Shown here piece after piece: positions 52,861 to 61,927 of a stretch of DNA of 64,000 nucleotides (the first letter of the stretch is position 1; every line of letters starts with the position of its first letter). Where the stretch lies: positions 410,890 to 474,889 of the forward strand of contig NZ_JAGGPP010000004.1 of assembly GCF_018613755.1 (NCBI RefSeq). Direction: 5' to 3'. Source of the DNA: Arthrobacter sp. ISL-72 (GTDB lineage: Bacteria; Actinomycetota; Actinomycetes; Actinomycetales; Micrococcaceae). Position numbers and translations under genes: made by a program. Below the pieces are notes generated by a model. It had not been told where the DNA came from and searched no databases. It saw nothing but the letters and a program-made list of their open reading frames with translations.

Positions 52861-54753
52861 TTATTCTACGGTCACGCTCTTGGCCAGGTTGCGTGGCTGG
52901 TCCACGTCGTATCCCTTGGCCGTGGCGAGTTCGAGGGCGAAAATCTGCAGCGGCACTGTGGCCAGCAGGGGCGCCAGGAGGGTGGGCGTCTCCGGGATGT
53001 AGAAGACGTGCTCGGCGTACGCCTTGACCGCTTCGTCCCCTTCCTCGGCGATCACGATGGTCTTCGCACCGCGGGCCCGGACTTCCTGGATGTTGGAGAC
53101 CACCTTGGCGTGCAGCGAGTTCCGGCCGCGCGGGGAAGGGACCACCACGAACACGGGCTGGCCTTCCTCGATCAGCGCGATGGGGCCGTGCTTCAGCTCA
53201 CCGGCGGCAAAGCCTTCGGCGTGGATGTATGCCAGTTCCTTGAGCTTGAGCGCGCCTTCCATGGCCACCGGGAAGCCGACGTGCCGGCCCAGGAACAGCA
53301 CGGACTTGGAGCCGGCCATGGAGCGGGCGAGTTCCTTGATCTGGTCCTCGTGGTCCAGGATCTGCTGGATCTTGGCCGGGATCTTCCCCAGGTCCGCCAG
53401 GATGTCCTTGATCTCGCCCTGGAACTTGTTCCCGCGCAGCTGTGCCAAATACAGCCCCAGCAGGTACGCGGCGGTGATCTGCGCCAGGAACGCCTTGGTG
53501 GACGCCACGGCGATCTCCGGCCCGGCGTGCGTGTACAGCACGGCATCGGATTCACGCGGGATGGTGGAGCCGTTGGTGTTACAGATGGACAGGGTCTTGG
53601 CGCCCTGTTCCTTGGCGTACCGGACGGCCATCAGGGTGTCCATGGTTTCACCGGACTGCGAGATGGACACCACCAGGGTGTTCTCATCCACAATCGGGTC
53701 GCGGTAGCGGAACTCGTGGGAGAGCTCCACCTCGGTGGCAATCCGGCACCAGTGCTCGATGGCGTACTTGGCCACCTGGCCCGAATACGCGGACGTCCCG
53801 CAGGCCAGCACGATGATCTTGTTGATCTTCTTCAGGTGCTCCGGGTCGATGCGCATTTCATCAAGCGTGAGCTTGCCGTCCAGGTCCGAGCGGCCCAGCA
53901 GGGTGTTGGCCACGGCGTCGGGCTGGTCATGGATTTCCTTTTCCATGAAGGACGGGTAGCCGCCCTTCTCGGCCGAAGCCGGATCCCAGTCAACGTGGTA
54001 TTCCTTGCCCTGGGCGGGGGCGCCGAAGAAGTCAGTGATCTCCACGGTGTCCGCGGTGATGGTCACGATCTGGTCCTGGCCCAGCTCCACGGCGCGGCGG
54101 GTGTACTCAATGAAACCGGAGACGTCCGAGCCGAGGAAGTTCTCCCCTTCGCCCAGGCCCACCACGAGCGGCGAGTTGCGCCGGGCGGCCACGACGACGT
54201 CGGGCTGGTCCGCGTGCACGGCCAGAAGGGTGAAGGCGCCTTCGAGGCGCTGGCAGGCAAGCTGCATGGCCCTGGCCAGGCCGCCGTTGGAGGCATCACC
54301 GCCCAGCTTGTTCCGGAAGATGTCACCCAGGAGCGCGGCGGCCACCTCGGTGTCCGTTTCGGACGCGAACTCGGTGCCGCCTTCCAGCAGTTCCAGCTTC
54401 AGCTCGCCGAAGTTTTCAATGATGCCGTTGTGGATCAGGGCCAGCTTGCCGCCGTCGGACAGGTGCGGGTGCGCATTCTGGTCCGTGGGCCCGCCGTGCG
54501 TGGCCCAGCGGGTGTGACCGATTCCGGTCACGGAATCAGGCAGCGGAGACGCTTCCAGTTCAGCGAGCAGGTTGATCAGTTTTCCGGACTTCTTGCGCGA
54601 CGAAATGGTCCCGTCCGCCACCACAGCAACGCCCGCGGAGTCATAGCCCCGGTACTCCAGGCGGCGGAGTCCCTCAAGGACAACGTCCAACGCGCCGTGG
54701 CCAACATTTACCCGGCCTGACGAATGGCCTACGTATCCTACGATTCCACACAT
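52861..54753 (-). CDS. glmS: Glutamine-fructose-6-phosphate aminotransferase (isomerising)
   Basis: 630 residues, making glucosamine-6-phosphate from fructose-6-phosphate and glutamine for peptidoglycan synthesis. The N-terminal glutaminase begins MCGIVGYVG with catalytic Cys 2; GHTRWATHG follows. Two SIS isomerase domains (ACGTSAYSGQ, SISQSGETMDT) and the C-terminal LAKSVTVE are intact. ATG 54753 is required because Cys 2 must become N-terminal, although the frame is open to 54822. I see no glmS ribozyme upstream, as expected outside Firmicutes. Confidence 0.95.
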   Translation of the reverse strand: MCGIVGYVGHSSGRVNVGHGALDVVLEGLRRLEYRGYDSAGVAVVADGTISSRKKSGKLINLLAELEASPLPDSVTGIGHTRWATHGGPTDQNAHPHLSDGGKLALIHNGIIENFGELKLELLEGGTEFASETDTEVAAALLGDIFRNKLGGDASNGGLARAMQLACQRLEGAFTLLAVHADQPDVVVAARRNSPLVVGLGEGENFLGSDVSGFIEYTRRAVELGQDQIVTITADTVEITDFFGAPAQGKEYHVDWDPASAEKGGYPSFMEKEIHDQPDAVANTLLGRSDLDGKLTLDEMRIDPEHLKKINKIIVLACGTSAYSGQVAKYAIEHWCRIATEVELSHEFRYRDPIVDENTLVVSISQSGETMDTLMAVRYAKEQGAKTLSICNTNGSTIPRESDAVLYTHAGPEIAVASTKAFLAQITAAYLLGLYLAQLRGNKFQGEIKDILADLGKIPAKIQQILDHEDQIKELARSMAGSKSVLFLGRHVGFPVAMEGALKLKELAYIHAEGFAAGELKHGPIALIEEGQPVFVVVPSPRGRNSLHAKVVSNIQEVRARGAKTIVIAEEGDEAVKAYAEHVFYIPETPTLLAPLLATVPLQIFALELATAKGYDVDQPRNLAKSVTVE

Positions 54754-55018
54754 AGAGCCAACCGTACAGGCTACATGCTGGACGGAATTGCTCCGTGATG
54801 CTATCTGGCCGAATACCGGCACTGCGAGCGCAAAGACTCACTGTAGATCCTCGCGTGCTACATCGCCTTGCCATCTACGGTTGAACTGCGTTCCGTGGTC
54901 TTCGCCGCTCCCGCGCTGGGCTCGACCGAAGTCACGTCGTAAGGGAAGTTGAGCGATGTTGAGTATCATCTTGCTTGCCCATGACTTTGCTCCCACGAAC
55001 CGCATGAGGAGAAGCTAA
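54754..55018. other. Intergenic region upstream of glmS
   Basis: Should hold the glmS promoter on the minus strand. I see nothing else. Confidence 0.4.
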
Positions 55019-55147
55019 CTACTCCGATTTCTTTTCGTCAGCTGCGGCATGGGTAGTGCATTCGTTACAGAACAACAAATCACAAATATCCCCGCAACAC
55101 TGGCACCGGTGGTCTATTGCATTTGCTTCAACAATATAAGTGGTCAT
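55019..55147 (-). CDS. 42-residue cysteine-rich microprotein
   Basis: 42 residues starting MTTYIVEANAIDHRCQCCGD, with six Cys in the order C-x-C-C-x3-C-x4-C-x2-C followed by a His, a likely zinc- or iron-binding knot. AGAGGAA lies nine bases before the ATG. It is alone between glmS and the bkd operon. The region is AT-richer than its neighbours. Function unknown; the Cys pattern makes chance unlikely. Confidence 0.5.
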   Translation of the reverse strand: MTTYIVEANAIDHRCQCCGDICDLLFCNECTTHAAADEKKSE

Positions 55148-55355
55148 ACGGCCATATTCCTCTTCTCGCCGAAGAGAGCAGTAGAGTAGGCGGTACCTGT
55201 ATTTATGCGTAGACGTCCTCGTCGTACCGCGGAGACGGCAACCTCAAACGGCGTGTCCGACGGGTTTGCTGGTCCCGAAACATACAAATAGCTTGAACTA
55301 TCCAGTGCAAGCTACCTTGACAAGGTTGCGAGCGTGCTCTTCACACCCGACTCAG
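55148..55355. other. Intergenic region downstream of bkdC
   Basis: About 200 AT-richer bases between the microprotein and the bkdC stop. I see no gene or strong terminator. Confidence 0.4.
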
Positions 55356-56858
55356 TCACAAGTCAGCCAATACCGATGCCGGGTGCTCAACTCCATCAGC
55401 GACGTACCGGAGAAAACCACCGGCCGTCCCGCCGTCGCACACGCGATGATCGAACGTGAGGGTCAGCTCCGTGACCTTGCGGACGGCCAGCTCGCCGTTG
55501 ACCACCCACGGCTTGTCGATGATTCTCCCCACGCCCAGGATCCCCACCTCAGGGTGGTTGATGATCGCTGCAGAGCCGTCCACTCCGAAGACCCCGTAGT
55601 TGTTCAGCGTGAACGTGCCGCTGCCCAGTTCCGACGGTGTTGCCTTACCTTCCCGTACGACTGCAGTGAGCCGGCGGATTTCGGCATCCAGCTCCCGGGC
55701 ACTCATCTTGTCCGCGTTGCGAACTGATGGCACCATCAGTCCCTGGTCCGTCTGCGCCGCGAAGCCCAGGTTGACGCCGTCGAACGCGACGATCTCCTGG
55801 CTCTCCCCGCCGGCGGCGTCCTCCGTCGTGACGATCCGGGTGTTCAGTTCCGGATACTTCTTCAGTCCGGCCGTCACAAACCGCGCGACGAATGCCAGCA
55901 ACCCGGGGGTGTTGTGCGGGTCTGCCTTCTTCAAAGCGGCCCGCATCTCCACGAGGGCCGTGGCATCCACGTCGACCCAAACTGTCGCTTCCGGAATCTC
56001 GGAGCGGCTGCGGGTTATGTTTGCGGCCACGGCCTTGCGAATGCCCCGGACCGGGGTACGGGCAGTGATGCCGAGCCCTGTGCGGGAGTCGGTTTCCGCT
56101 CCGGTTTCGACGGGCTCAACAACGGACCGCGGCTCAACCCGCGGGCGCCGTGTTTCGGCAGGCTCAGCGACCTGGTGCGGCTCAACTGTCGGCGCGGGAG
56201 CGATGGCTGCTTCGACGTCCTTGCGCATGATCAGCCCGCTGGCACCGGACCCTTGGAGTCCCCCCAAATCAACTCCATGGTCACGGGCCATCCTGCGGAC
56301 CAGCGGCGAAATCACTGCCCCAAGCTTGCCGGGCACGCGGGTGCGCAGGAGCAGGAGATCGTCGGCGGCCTTTTCCGCGTCGCTGACCGTTGCGACAGCA
56401 CCGGTCGTGGCTGACCCGCCGACGGGCTGTTTGCGTGCACGGGTGCGGCGGGCGGTGCCGTGTCCGCCCGGTGTTCCATAGCCGATGAGGACGTTGCCTG
56501 AGCCTGCTTTTTCCTCGTCCCGGTAGGCCTCCGCTGAGGCTGAGGCGGCAGATTCGGTTTCGACGGTCTCCCCCGCCGGGGCCCTGGATTCGGCAGGCTC
56601 AACGGCCGGGGAACCGATGGGCGTGACGGAGATCAGCGGTTTGCCGACATCCAGCGTCTGGCCCGGTTCGCCGTGCAGCACTGCGACGGTGCCGGCGTAC
56701 GGCGACGGGACCTCGACCATGGACTTCGCGGTTTCAACCTCGGCGATGGGCTGGTCAACCCGGATTTCGTCGCCCACGGCCACAAGCCAGTTCACGAGCT
56801 CGGCCTCAGTGAGGCCCTCGCCCAGGTCCGGCAGCAGGAATACTTTCGGTTCGCTCAT
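55356..56858 (-). CDS. bkdC: Branched-chain 2-oxo acid dehydrogenase E2 (dihydrolipoamide acyltransferase)
   Basis: 500 residues from ATG 56858. Domains in order: lipoyl domain (lipoylated Lys in EVETAKSMVEV), a long linker, E3-binding domain (VRRMARDHGVDLGGLQGSGASG), a second linker, and the acyltransferase domain ending with DHRVCDGG (active-site His and Asp). The linkers hold repeated VEP-x-EP-ET units coded by TTTCGRCRGGCTCAAC-like DNA repeats. The start lies 4 bases after the E1 beta stop. Confidence 0.9.
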   Translation of the reverse strand: MSEPKVFLLPDLGEGLTEAELVNWLVAVGDEIRVDQPIAEVETAKSMVEVPSPYAGTVAVLHGEPGQTLDVGKPLISVTPIGSPAVEPAESRAPAGETVETESAASASAEAYRDEEKAGSGNVLIGYGTPGGHGTARRTRARKQPVGGSATTGAVATVSDAEKAADDLLLLRTRVPGKLGAVISPLVRRMARDHGVDLGGLQGSGASGLIMRKDVEAAIAPAPTVEPHQVAEPAETRRPRVEPRSVVEPVETGAETDSRTGLGITARTPVRGIRKAVAANITRSRSEIPEATVWVDVDATALVEMRAALKKADPHNTPGLLAFVARFVTAGLKKYPELNTRIVTTEDAAGGESQEIVAFDGVNLGFAAQTDQGLMVPSVRNADKMSARELDAEIRRLTAVVREGKATPSELGSGTFTLNNYGVFGVDGSAAIINHPEVGILGVGRIIDKPWVVNGELAVRKVTELTLTFDHRVCDGGTAGGFLRYVADGVEHPASVLADL

Positions 56859-56862
56859 CTGA

Positions 56863-57975
56863 TCAGTCTTCCCACTGGAGGTCGTCAACGGCGTCGAGGA
56901 TGCGGTCCACGCCGGGCAGATAGTAGTGCTCAAGCTTCGGCGCCGGATACGGCACGTCGAAGCCGGTAACGCGCCGGATCGGCGCGGCAAGGTAGTGGAA
57001 GCAACGTTCCTGAACCCGCGCCACAATCTCGGAAGACACGGAGGCGAAACCGTGGGCCTCGGCGATGACCACGGCGCGCCCTGTCTTTCGGACCGAGGCG
57101 CAGACGGTCTCGTCGTCGAACGGAACGATGGAGCGGACATCGATTACCTCAAGCGACCGCCCTTCCTCTGCCGCCGCGGCAGCGGCAGCCAGTGCGGTCG
57201 GAACCGACGGACCATAGGCGATCAGCGTGGCATCGCTGCCGGGACGGGCGACGGCGGCGCGGCCTTCCGAAGAGGTTCCCCGTTCGGTGTTGGCGGCGTG
57301 CTCGGCGCGGAGTCCTTCCAGGTCCACCAGGTCCTTGGACCAGTAAAGCTTTTTAGGCTCCATGAACATCACCGGATCATCGGAGTCGATGGCTTCGCGG
57401 AGCATGCGGTAGCCGTCGGCCACGGTGGCCGGAGTGAAGACCTTCAGTCCGGCAGTGTGGGCGTAGTAGGACTCGGAGGAGTCGCAGTGGTGCTCCACTC
57501 CCCCGATGCCGCCGGCGTACGGGACGCGGATGACGATGGGCAGCTTGACCGCTCCCTTGGTCCGGTTGTGCATCTTGGCCACATGGCTGACGATCTGCTC
57601 GAAGGCCGGGTAGGCGAAAGCATCGAACTGCATCTCGATCACCGGGCGCATGCCGTTCATGGCCATCCCCACGGCCATTCCCACTATGCCGGACTCGGCC
57701 AGCGGGGTGTCGAAGCAGCGGGACTCACCGAAGGTCGTGGTGAGCCCGTCCGTAATACGGAAGACGCCGCCGAGCGTGCCGACGTCTTCCCCGAACACCA
57801 AAACGGAGGAGTCTGCGTGCATGGCATCAGCCATGGCGGTGTTCAGTGCCTTCGCCATCGTGATGGTCTGCGGGCCTGCCGATTCCGCCGTGGCGGCTGC
57901 TTTGGCGGCTGCGCGGGCGGTTGCTGCACCGACGTTGCCGTTGGCTTCCGAGGAAGTGGTGACGGTGGGACTCAT
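56863..57975 (-). CDS. bkdB: Branched-chain 2-oxo acid dehydrogenase E1 beta subunit
   Basis: 370 residues. A poorly conserved Ala-rich N-terminus of about 40 residues precedes the transketolase-like core (ALNTAMADAMHADSSVLVFGEDVG, in two parts, then TPLAESGIVGMAVGMAMNG). ATG 57975 overlaps the E1 alpha stop by 4 bases, so translation is coupled. Together with E1 alpha it decarboxylates keto acids of Val, Leu and Ile, supplying starter units for iso/anteiso fatty acids. Confidence 0.92.
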   Translation of the reverse strand: MSPTVTTSSEANGNVGAATARAAAKAAATAESAGPQTITMAKALNTAMADAMHADSSVLVFGEDVGTLGGVFRITDGLTTTFGESRCFDTPLAESGIVGMAVGMAMNGMRPVIEMQFDAFAYPAFEQIVSHVAKMHNRTKGAVKLPIVIRVPYAGGIGGVEHHCDSSESYYAHTAGLKVFTPATVADGYRMLREAIDSDDPVMFMEPKKLYWSKDLVDLEGLRAEHAANTERGTSSEGRAAVARPGSDATLIAYGPSVPTALAAAAAAAEEGRSLEVIDVRSIVPFDDETVCASVRKTGRAVVIAEAHGFASVSSEIVARVQERCFHYLAAPIRRVTGFDVPYPAPKLEHYYLPGVDRILDAVDDLQWED

Positions 57976-59195
57976 TTTGCGGCCTCGTCCCGGGCGATTT
58001 CGTCGGCGAGCATGGCGGACTGTTCCTTCAGCTGCGGGGTGGGAGTAGAGAAGACGTACCGGAAGAGATCCTGCGGGTCGACGGGGACGTCCGCTCCCAG
58101 GCCCTCGCGAAGCTGCGTGGCAACTGCCTCCGCCTTCTCCGCGATGCGGGCGGCGCCGTCGTCGTCGAGCAGTCCGCGGCCTGTCAGATAGGTCTGCATC
58201 CGCTTCAGCGGATCCCTTGCCACCCATTGGGCCACTTCGCTGTCCTGGCGGTAGCGGGTGGCGTCATCGGCGTTCGTGTGCGCCTGCATGCGGTAAGTGT
58301 GGGCCTCCACCAGGAGCGGGCCGGAGCCGTCGCGGGCCAGCTTCACTGCGCGGCCCAGCACGGCAAGGAGCGCGACGACGTCGTTGCCGTCCACCCGTTC
58401 GCCGGCCATGCCGTAGCCCACGGCTTTGTGGGCGAGCGAGGGCGCCACGGACTGGTGGGCCAGCGGCACCGAGATGGCGTACTGGTTGTTCTGGACGAAG
58501 AAGACGACGGGAAGGTGGAAGACTGCCGCGAAGTTCAGGGCCTCGTGGAAGTCACCTTCACTGGTGGCGCCGTCGCCGCACATGGCCAGGACCACGGTGT
58601 CCTCGCCGCGGAGTTTTGCCGCGTGGGCGACGCCGACGGCGTGGAGCAGCTGGGTGGTCAGCGGCGTGCACTGGATGCCCACCTTGTGTTTGGCGGGGTC
58701 GTAGCCGTTGTGCCAGTCACCCCGGAAGAGGGTCATGGTTTGCACGGGGTCCACGCCTCGAGCCATCACGGCAACGGAGTCGCGGTAGGTGGGGAAGATC
58801 CAGTCGCCGTCGGCAAGGCAGAGAGCGGCCGCAACCTGGCACGCCTCCTGGCCGTGGCTGGAGGGGTAGACCGCCATGCGGCCCTGGCGGACCAGGGCGG
58901 AGTTCTGGTCATTGACGCGGCGGCCGACGACCAGGTGCTCATAGGCCGCCAGCAGTTCAGCGTCACCGGGCAGCGCGTATTCGTGGCCGGGCTGGGCGCC
59001 CTGCTCTGTGTGGGCGTTCAGGGTGCCGTCCTGATCCACCATCTGGATCTGGTGGCGGGCCGGCAGCATGTAGTCCTCCACCGTGATGCCGAACTTGCGC
59101 ACAGCCTCGGCTGCGGCCCCTTCGGTCACGTGGTTCCCGGCCAGCTGTTCCGGCGAGTCCTGCCCGAGGGCGGTGTGGTCCGCGGAGATCGTCAT
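57972..59195 (-). CDS. bkdA: Branched-chain 2-oxo acid dehydrogenase E1 alpha subunit
   Basis: 407 residues with the ThDP-binding motif GDGATSEGDFHEALNFA and QNNQYAISVP. It is the first gene of the bkdABC operon and is divergent from an Lrp-type regulator, the usual context of Bkd rather than pyruvate dehydrogenase genes in actinobacteria. A pyruvate specificity cannot be ruled out from sequence alone. Confidence 0.92.
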   Translation of the reverse strand: MTISADHTALGQDSPEQLAGNHVTEGAAAEAVRKFGITVEDYMLPARHQIQMVDQDGTLNAHTEQGAQPGHEYALPGDAELLAAYEHLVVGRRVNDQNSALVRQGRMAVYPSSHGQEACQVAAALCLADGDWIFPTYRDSVAVMARGVDPVQTMTLFRGDWHNGYDPAKHKVGIQCTPLTTQLLHAVGVAHAAKLRGEDTVVLAMCGDGATSEGDFHEALNFAAVFHLPVVFFVQNNQYAISVPLAHQSVAPSLAHKAVGYGMAGERVDGNDVVALLAVLGRAVKLARDGSGPLLVEAHTYRMQAHTNADDATRYRQDSEVAQWVARDPLKRMQTYLTGRGLLDDDGAARIAEKAEAVATQLREGLGADVPVDPQDLFRYVFSTPTPQLKEQSAMLADEIARDEAAK

Positions 59196-59354
59196 TGGTC
59201 AATCCTTCTGTAGCCACTATTCGCTTCCAGTATGGCCCTAGCGGAACTTTCGTATCCAGTCCCGTGCAGAATCGTGGAGAAGTAGGGAACTTTGACCTAG
59301 TCTGAAAGACAAATCGTAAGTGCGAGCTGCATTACCGGCGGGAGTTGTGGACAA

Positions 59355-59819
59355 ATGGCAGAGACAGAAGCGGACCAGGTGGCGGTGCCGCTTGATGACG
59401 TGGACCGGAACATCATCGCGGAGCTGACACGGGACGGCAGGATGTCCGTCACCCAGGTGGCCGAGAACGTCCACATCTCACGGGCGCACGCCTATACACG
59501 GATCGCAAGGCTGACTGGCGAGGGCGTGCTGACCAAGTTCACTGCGCTCGTTGACCCTATAAAGGCGGGGCTCAAATCCTCCGCGTACGTGACGCTTAAA
59601 GTGAGGCAGCATTCATGGCGCGAACTGCGCGAGTTGCTGCAGGCCATCCCTGAGGTGCACCACATTGCCCTGGTGGGCGGGGACTTCGACGTCATCCTGC
59701 TGGTGCGGGCAGTGGATAACGTTGACCTGCGTAGGGTGATCTTCGACCAGCTGCAGTCCATGCCGGGGGTGTTGGATACGCAGACGTTTCTGGTGTTCGA
59801 GGATGTTGATACGCGGTAA
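59355..59819 (+). CDS. Lrp/AsnC-family regulator, probable bkd regulator
   Basis: 154 residues: helix-turn-helix (MSVTQVAENVHISRAHAYTR) followed by the RAM ligand domain (ALVGGDFDVILLVRAVDN). Divergent from bkdA with 159 bases between starts, which suggests control of bkdABC by a branched-chain amino acid. The proposed role is from position and family only. Confidence 0.87.
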   Translation: MAETEADQVAVPLDDVDRNIIAELTRDGRMSVTQVAENVHISRAHAYTRIARLTGEGVLTKFTALVDPIKAGLKSSAYVTLKVRQHSWRELRELLQAIPEVHHIALVGGDFDVILLVRAVDNVDLRRVIFDQLQSMPGVLDTQTFLVFEDVDTR

Positions 59820-60148
59820 TTGGGCCAAGCTGGAAGTTCATTGGCGTCAACCTCACAAGATCGCCACAAGTTTCCTCATCGACCCCAATAGACCTTTCGT
59901 TTGTCTAACTACCGCTAGGCCTTGCCGCTTTCCCAATCTTTCCAAGAGCTTAAAAATCTCGGCCCCCACTCCCGCGAATCTAACTTCCGCCCGGCAAGTA
60001 AGCGAGTAGTTACGTCCGGAAATAGAGTACCGAACGCTTCATCTAAGTAATTAGTTGCGCCTGTTTTCGAGGGATAACTACTCGTGCCCCCCGTCCTTTG
60101 TGACCGTAGGCTCCTCAAAAGACAATACAAAGCAGGAGATGGACAGAA
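59820..60148. other. AT-richer intergenic region before the phage-like cassette
   Basis: GC drops here relative to the Lrp gene. I see no supportable gene; it should carry the promoter for the following cassette. Confidence 0.45.
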
Positions 60149-60199
60149 ATGGCGATACTTTTGAAACGGCACGAGTCGCTGGTGGTCTGCCATGACTGA
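60149..60199 (+). CDS. 16-residue leader ORF overlapping the next gene
   Basis: MAILLKRHESLVVCHD, with GGAG ten bases before the ATG. Its stop (60197-60199) lies inside the start of the next gene (ATG 60192), which itself has only a weak ribosome site. It may couple translation of the next gene; a chance ORF is also possible. Confidence 0.4.
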   Translation: MAILLKRHESLVVCHD

Positions 60200-61868
60200 G
60201 ATTGCGCGAGTGAAGAACCAGCTAATTAATCGGCGCTCGATCTTCCGGATGGGTTCCGCTGCGGCCGTCGGCAGCGGCGCAGTTCTCGCCAGTGCTGGGG
60301 AGGCCCAAGCCACTTCGTCACTTAGCGCCCTTCGAAAAGAGCCGGCGCAAGAGTTGTCACCAGCCAGTGGAGAGGTCATTCCGCCGCCGGTAAGAGTACC
60401 TGTCCTGACAATTTCGGATATGTGGCCCTCAGCTCACAATGACTACTCGATTGCCTGGGCGCAGGGGGACATTGCCTATGGTGTTTCACGTAGCGGTAGC
60501 ACCTATAAGTCAATAGATGGGGGAAAAACGTGGGTCTTCCTAGGCTCGAACTCGATTATGCCTGCTCAGCGAGGAATGTGGATACGGCTTGCGAGCGGCA
60601 CCCACATTACGATTCTCAACAGCCTGCCACTCCAGATCGGCCGGTCCACCAATGACGGTGCTAATTTTTCAAGTGTCAAAACTTTGGAACCCAATGAGCT
60701 GTCCCTGACGGCTCAATCTTGGTGCCAAGACGAAGTTACTGGCTATATTTACCTTGGGATTTACCAAATAACTGACTCATTCAAGACAATAAATATCTAC
60801 CGATCCGCCGACGACGGTGCGACGTGGACGGTTTGGTATGCATTCCCGGGTATTGCCAGCAATGATCCTCAAAAAATAAGACACATCCATGGTGTTCAGT
60901 ATGATCCCTTCAGTCGACGCGTCTACTTCATGGTTGGCGACAATGAGGATGCCGCCGGCATCTACCGTGTTACGGCAGATGGATCCACTGTCGAGAAAGT
61001 CGTTACAAAAGCGACTGCCGGCCATAACGCTCGCGCCATTGGTCTGATGTGCTTTCCCGACTACCTGGTGTGGGCATCGGACTCCCAGCCGCTCGGATAC
61101 CTCGTTCGCATGCCCCGAAGCGAGATTGGTAAGACAAATCCACAAGTTGAACGGATCTACCAACTCAATTCGTCTGGATGGGGAAGCATATGTGCGGCAA
61201 AGGACATGTCGGAGTGGATATGCTTCAGCTCAGGCGAGTCGACCCCAGCCAATCCTATCGATCGAAATGCCCATGCCTACTACGTAACCAACAACGGTGC
61301 AACGATCTATGAGCTCGGCGCAATGTCGTCCCAATCCGCTTCACGCACGCCTGTGTTCCATCCTGTGGGACAGGCATCATTGCACGACGGTCAGACGCTG
61401 TGGATGCAGACTAAGGATTTTTTTCCGGAGGCCTTCTTTCGGGCATCGATATCCAAATCGAGCGCACAGATAGCGCGTCCTTCACCTGGACCCCGCGTTT
61501 ATGCCTGGGAATCTTCATCAAGTGGATTGGTCTCAATACCGACGGGTTCAAACACGATTACACCCTTCATGCGTGCCCGAGTACCAATATCGGCGCGGAC
61601 TCTTTACGTTCACGACGCCGAAATTCGCACAGTATCTGGTTCTGGAACCGCACCACGACTTCAAATAATACGAACCGATAATGGTTCCGTACTTATGGAG
61701 ACTAGCGGCTCCATCCGAGTAGGTGCGGCTAGACGGGAGGCCGATGAGTTTGTGCTTCAGCTTCCAGGCTTACCCTCAGATGTGGATCTTGAATTCCGAA
61801 TAGTAGGAAGAGATCCTGCAACGGTCTTTTCAGTCACTGCGAGAATCACTTTTGCTTTTGGCTATTGA
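60192..61868 (+). CDS. Tat-exported BNR/beta-propeller-like protein
   Basis: 558 residues. The N-terminus INRRSIFRMGSAAAVGSGAV is a Tat-like signal. The centre has Asp-box type sequences (STYKSIDGGKTW, IYRSADDGATWTVW) as in sialidase-like propellers; the last 100 residues look like a separate beta domain. No sialidase catalytic set (Arg triad, Tyr/Glu) could be confirmed. GC is clearly lower than in the bkd region. It may be a phage-related or surface glycan-binding protein. Confidence 0.72.
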   Translation: MTEIARVKNQLINRRSIFRMGSAAAVGSGAVLASAGEAQATSSLSALRKEPAQELSPASGEVIPPPVRVPVLTISDMWPSAHNDYSIAWAQGDIAYGVSRSGSTYKSIDGGKTWVFLGSNSIMPAQRGMWIRLASGTHITILNSLPLQIGRSTNDGANFSSVKTLEPNELSLTAQSWCQDEVTGYIYLGIYQITDSFKTINIYRSADDGATWTVWYAFPGIASNDPQKIRHIHGVQYDPFSRRVYFMVGDNEDAAGIYRVTADGSTVEKVVTKATAGHNARAIGLMCFPDYLVWASDSQPLGYLVRMPRSEIGKTNPQVERIYQLNSSGWGSICAAKDMSEWICFSSGESTPANPIDRNAHAYYVTNNGATIYELGAMSSQSASRTPVFHPVGQASLHDGQTLWMQTKDFFPEAFFRASISKSSAQIARPSPGPRVYAWESSSSGLVSIPTGSNTITPFMRARVPISARTLYVHDAEIRTVSGSGTAPRLQIIRTDNGSVLMETSGSIRVGAARREADEFVLQLPGLPSDVDLEFRIVGRDPATVFSVTARITFAFGY

Positions 61869-61927
61869 AGATTAGAGCAACACCAACGAGTATCAGCTCG
61901 GATGACTGTTTTAGGAGCAGATTCCGC

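Noticed and set aside
52804..54720. 638-codon plus-strand frame opposite glmS
   Set aside because: Mirror of glmS codons; no domain similarity seen.
54754..54900. glmS ribozyme
   Set aside because: No matching fold is visible and this element is confined largely to Firmicutes.
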